Shown: positions 24,478 to 25,337 of the stretch, piece after piece
How the letters are laid out: every line of letters begins with the position of its first letter
How positions within the stretch are numbered: position 1 is the first letter of the stretch
NCBI GenBank assembly: GCA_048772705.1
Contig: JBLWGC010000054.1
Coordinates: forward strand, 1-25,337
Reading direction: 5' to 3'
DNA length: 25,337 bases
Source: Leidyana gryllorum EB-2025a
Taxonomy: Eukaryota; Apicomplexa
The notes under the pieces: generated by a model
Told to the model about the DNA's origin: nothing
Database searches by the model: none
Seen by the model: the letters and a program-made list of their open reading frames with translations, nothing else
Translations under genes and position numbers: made by a program

Positions 24478-24557
24478 TCCGGTGGGACGGAATCGAACCG
24501 CCGACTATCTGATGCCAGCACTACAGTCAGATGCTCTACCAACTGAGCTACCCCCGG
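24478..24557 (-). tRNA. tRNA-Tyr-GTA: tRNA-Tyr (GTA) with 7-nt intron
   Basis: Same gene and same TGCTGGC intron as 19799. D-loop CAGTTGG is closer to the standard than the CGGTTGG of 19799. 80 nt. Confidence 0.93.
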
Positions 24558-24596
24558 CCGTCCAACTGCTCCGGGGTTCGAACGGCTCAACCCCAG

Positions 24597-24657
24597 ATCC
24601 TCGCCCTTTCGGACTGCGGTCTGAGCACAGCGCCTTTGACAACTCGGCCATCTTGCC
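24597..24657 (-). pseudogene. tRNA-Leu (CAG) with replaced 3' part
   Basis: GGCAAGATGGCCGAG, CTGTG/CGCAG with CTCAGAC, then the same departure after GGGCGAGG as at 19918. The lost T-arm is followed by GGGGTTGAGCCGTTCGAACC. Confidence 0.7.
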
Positions 24658-24749
24658 ACAGTGTTGTTGGTTCATCGCTCCACCGGTTTTTTGTCCGTGA
24701 GCCAAAATAGAAAGACTTTTGGGGTTGAAGGCCGGGGTCTCCACGAGCG

Positions 24750-24821
24750 TCCGAGATAGTATAGTGCTTAGTATTTCCGCCTGTCACTCGGAAGACCCGC
24801 GTACGAATCCCGGTCTCGGAG
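24750..24821 (+). tRNA. tRNA-Asp-GTC: tRNA-Asp (GTC)
   Basis: TCCGAGA/TCTCGGA perfect, loop CTGTCAC; TCCGC/TCGGA has one C:T, T-stem CCGCG/CCCGG one and the T-loop is TACGAAT (T55 lost). 72 nt; possibly weak. Confidence 0.82.
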
Positions 24822-24875
24822 ACACTTAGTTTTTCCGCTTTAGATTTCGTGGTGCTCACCTGCAAAAATGCGAGT

Positions 24876-24948
24876 TACAGCCACCGAGGATCGAACTCGG
24901 GACCTTCTGCGTGTGAACCAGACGTCGTAACCACTAGACCATGGCTGC
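24876..24948 (-). tRNA. tRNA-Val-CAC: tRNA-Val (CAC)
   Basis: Reads GUG. GCAGCCA/TGGCTGT with G:U, loop TTCACAC, T-stem CCGAG/CTCGG, T-loop TTCGATC. Anticodon stem TCTGG/GCAGA has one G:G. 73 nt. Confidence 0.9.
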
Positions 24949-25011
24949 ACGGCAGGTCCCGCAGACCAAAGCAAGTGGGGAGGTTTCACGAAGTAGTGAG
25001 GACTAGTTTCA

Positions 25012-25083
25012 AGGTCGCGCCGGGAATCGAACCCAGGTCGGGAGATTCAAAGTCTCCAGTGCTAACCACTACACCACGCAACC
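25012..25083 (-). tRNA. tRNA-Gln-TTG: tRNA-Gln (TTG)
   Basis: GGTTGCG/CGCGACC, GGAGA/TCTCC with CTTTGAA, T-stem CTGGG/CCCGG, TTCGATT. 72 nt; matches 6044. D-arm reads GTGTAGTGG. Confidence 0.95.
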
Positions 25084-25182
25084 GATTTAGCCCTTCTCAA
25101 AAAGTTGATAGAGCCATCCGGACTAGAGCTTCCCCACACATGCAAAACGGGTTTCTCTACTAACCTCCAAAATATTCAACTG

Positions 25183-25240
25183 GCTCTTGTAGCGCAGTGG
25201 GCAAAGCGTGTGATTGTTCAATACTAAGTCGCAGGTCCGC
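25183..25240 (+). pseudogene. tRNA-Asn relic
   Basis: GCTCTTGTAGC, GTGTGA and loop TTGTTCA with AAGTCGCAGG match Asn; the anticodon stem and T-arm are broken. The rest of the window, to 25337, shows no further unit. Confidence 0.55.
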
Positions 25241-25337
25241 GGTCTCAGGCACCCTAGACCGTATTGCGATGCCAAAGTCTATCCAAGGGCTACAGGGCAC
25301 AATCAACGGCTCTCAACTCGGTCAATACATAGCGGCA

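Larger units (their letters stand above)
24139..24657 (+). repeat. Pro-AlaR-Tyr-Leu block, copy 2
   Basis: Partner of 19422-19977. Here Pro is intact with CGG and Leu has CAG instead of AAG. Confidence 0.82.

Noticed and set aside
1-25337. Possible CRISPR array because of regularly spaced repeated motifs
   Set aside because: The repeats are tRNA T-arms and D-arms of many families in both orientations with unequal spacing, and the tRNA features are eukaryotic.
1-25337. Transposon or SINE array
   Set aside because: Units have complete tRNA bodies with acceptor 3' halves and no tail, poly(A), target duplications or shared non-tRNA body; the duplicated segments carry several different genes each.

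Overview
The window is a eukaryotic nuclear tRNA gene array with no convincing protein-coding gene. I identified about 165 tRNA units in 25.3 kb: roughly 98 full-length genes and 67 relics or fragments, on both strands, usually 40-150 bp apart. Every unit was found by reading the T-arm (GGTTCGANNCC-like), the D-arm and the anticodon loop, then checking the 7-bp acceptor stem and the length (71-74 nt for type I, 80-84 nt for Leu and Ser). Eukaryotic origin follows from A34 anticodons (AAC, AAT, ACG, AGA, AGC, AGG, AGT), absence of an encoded CCA, an intron in tRNA-Tyr, and initiator Met genes with A1:U72 and an AUCGAAA T-loop. The species cannot be named from this. Oomycetes such as Phytophthora are known for very many clustered tRNA genes and would fit the balanced base composition; that is inference only.

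All 20 standard amino acids are represented. Full-length genes seen: Ala AGC/CGC/TGC; Arg ACG/TCG; Asn GTT; Asp GTC; Cys GCA; Gln TTG; Glu CTC/TTC; Gly GCC/TCC; His GTG; Ile AAT/TAT; Leu CAA/CAG (AAG only in a rearranged copy); Lys CTT/TTT; initiator and elongator Met CAT; Phe GAA; Pro AGG/CGG/TGG; Ser AGA/CGA/TGA; Thr AGT/CGT/TGT; Trp CCA; Tyr GTA; Val AAC/CAC. A CCC-anticodon gene with an Arg-like D-arm is also present. Several other bodies carry an anticodon of a different amino acid.

Layout: 1-2000 holds mostly single-copy genes (Trp, Phe, Leu-CAA, His) and decayed copies. From 2000 onward the array is a mosaic of recurring blocks in both orientations: Ser/Lys-relic/Ile/Trp/Cys/Gly (2066-3016, inverted at 8679-9492); Gly/Ile-TAT/Pro-fragment (5019-5438, inverted at 8331-8749, direct at 22551-22920); Glu/Lys/His/Arg/Pro (7361-8009, inverted at 12840-13543 and 17081-17748, partly at 23763-24210); Pro/Ala/Asn (3936-4343, 7938-8319, inverted at 16317-16697); Gln/Val/Asp/Leu (4451-4946, 6044-6603, inverted at 24597-25083); Glu/Thr/Asn-relic/Pro/Asp (14812-15407 and 21326-21921, both 596 bp); Pro/Ala-relic/Tyr/Leu (19422-19977 and 24139-24657). 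Spacers are duplicated with the genes. The only gene-free stretch above 300 bp is 6604-6982.

The genes would supply cytosolic tRNAs made by RNA polymerase III from internal A and B boxes. Two features do not fit simple single-gene units: runs of four or more T are missing just downstream of most genes, and a 14-nt element lies exactly 38 bp upstream of eight tRNA-Glu genes.
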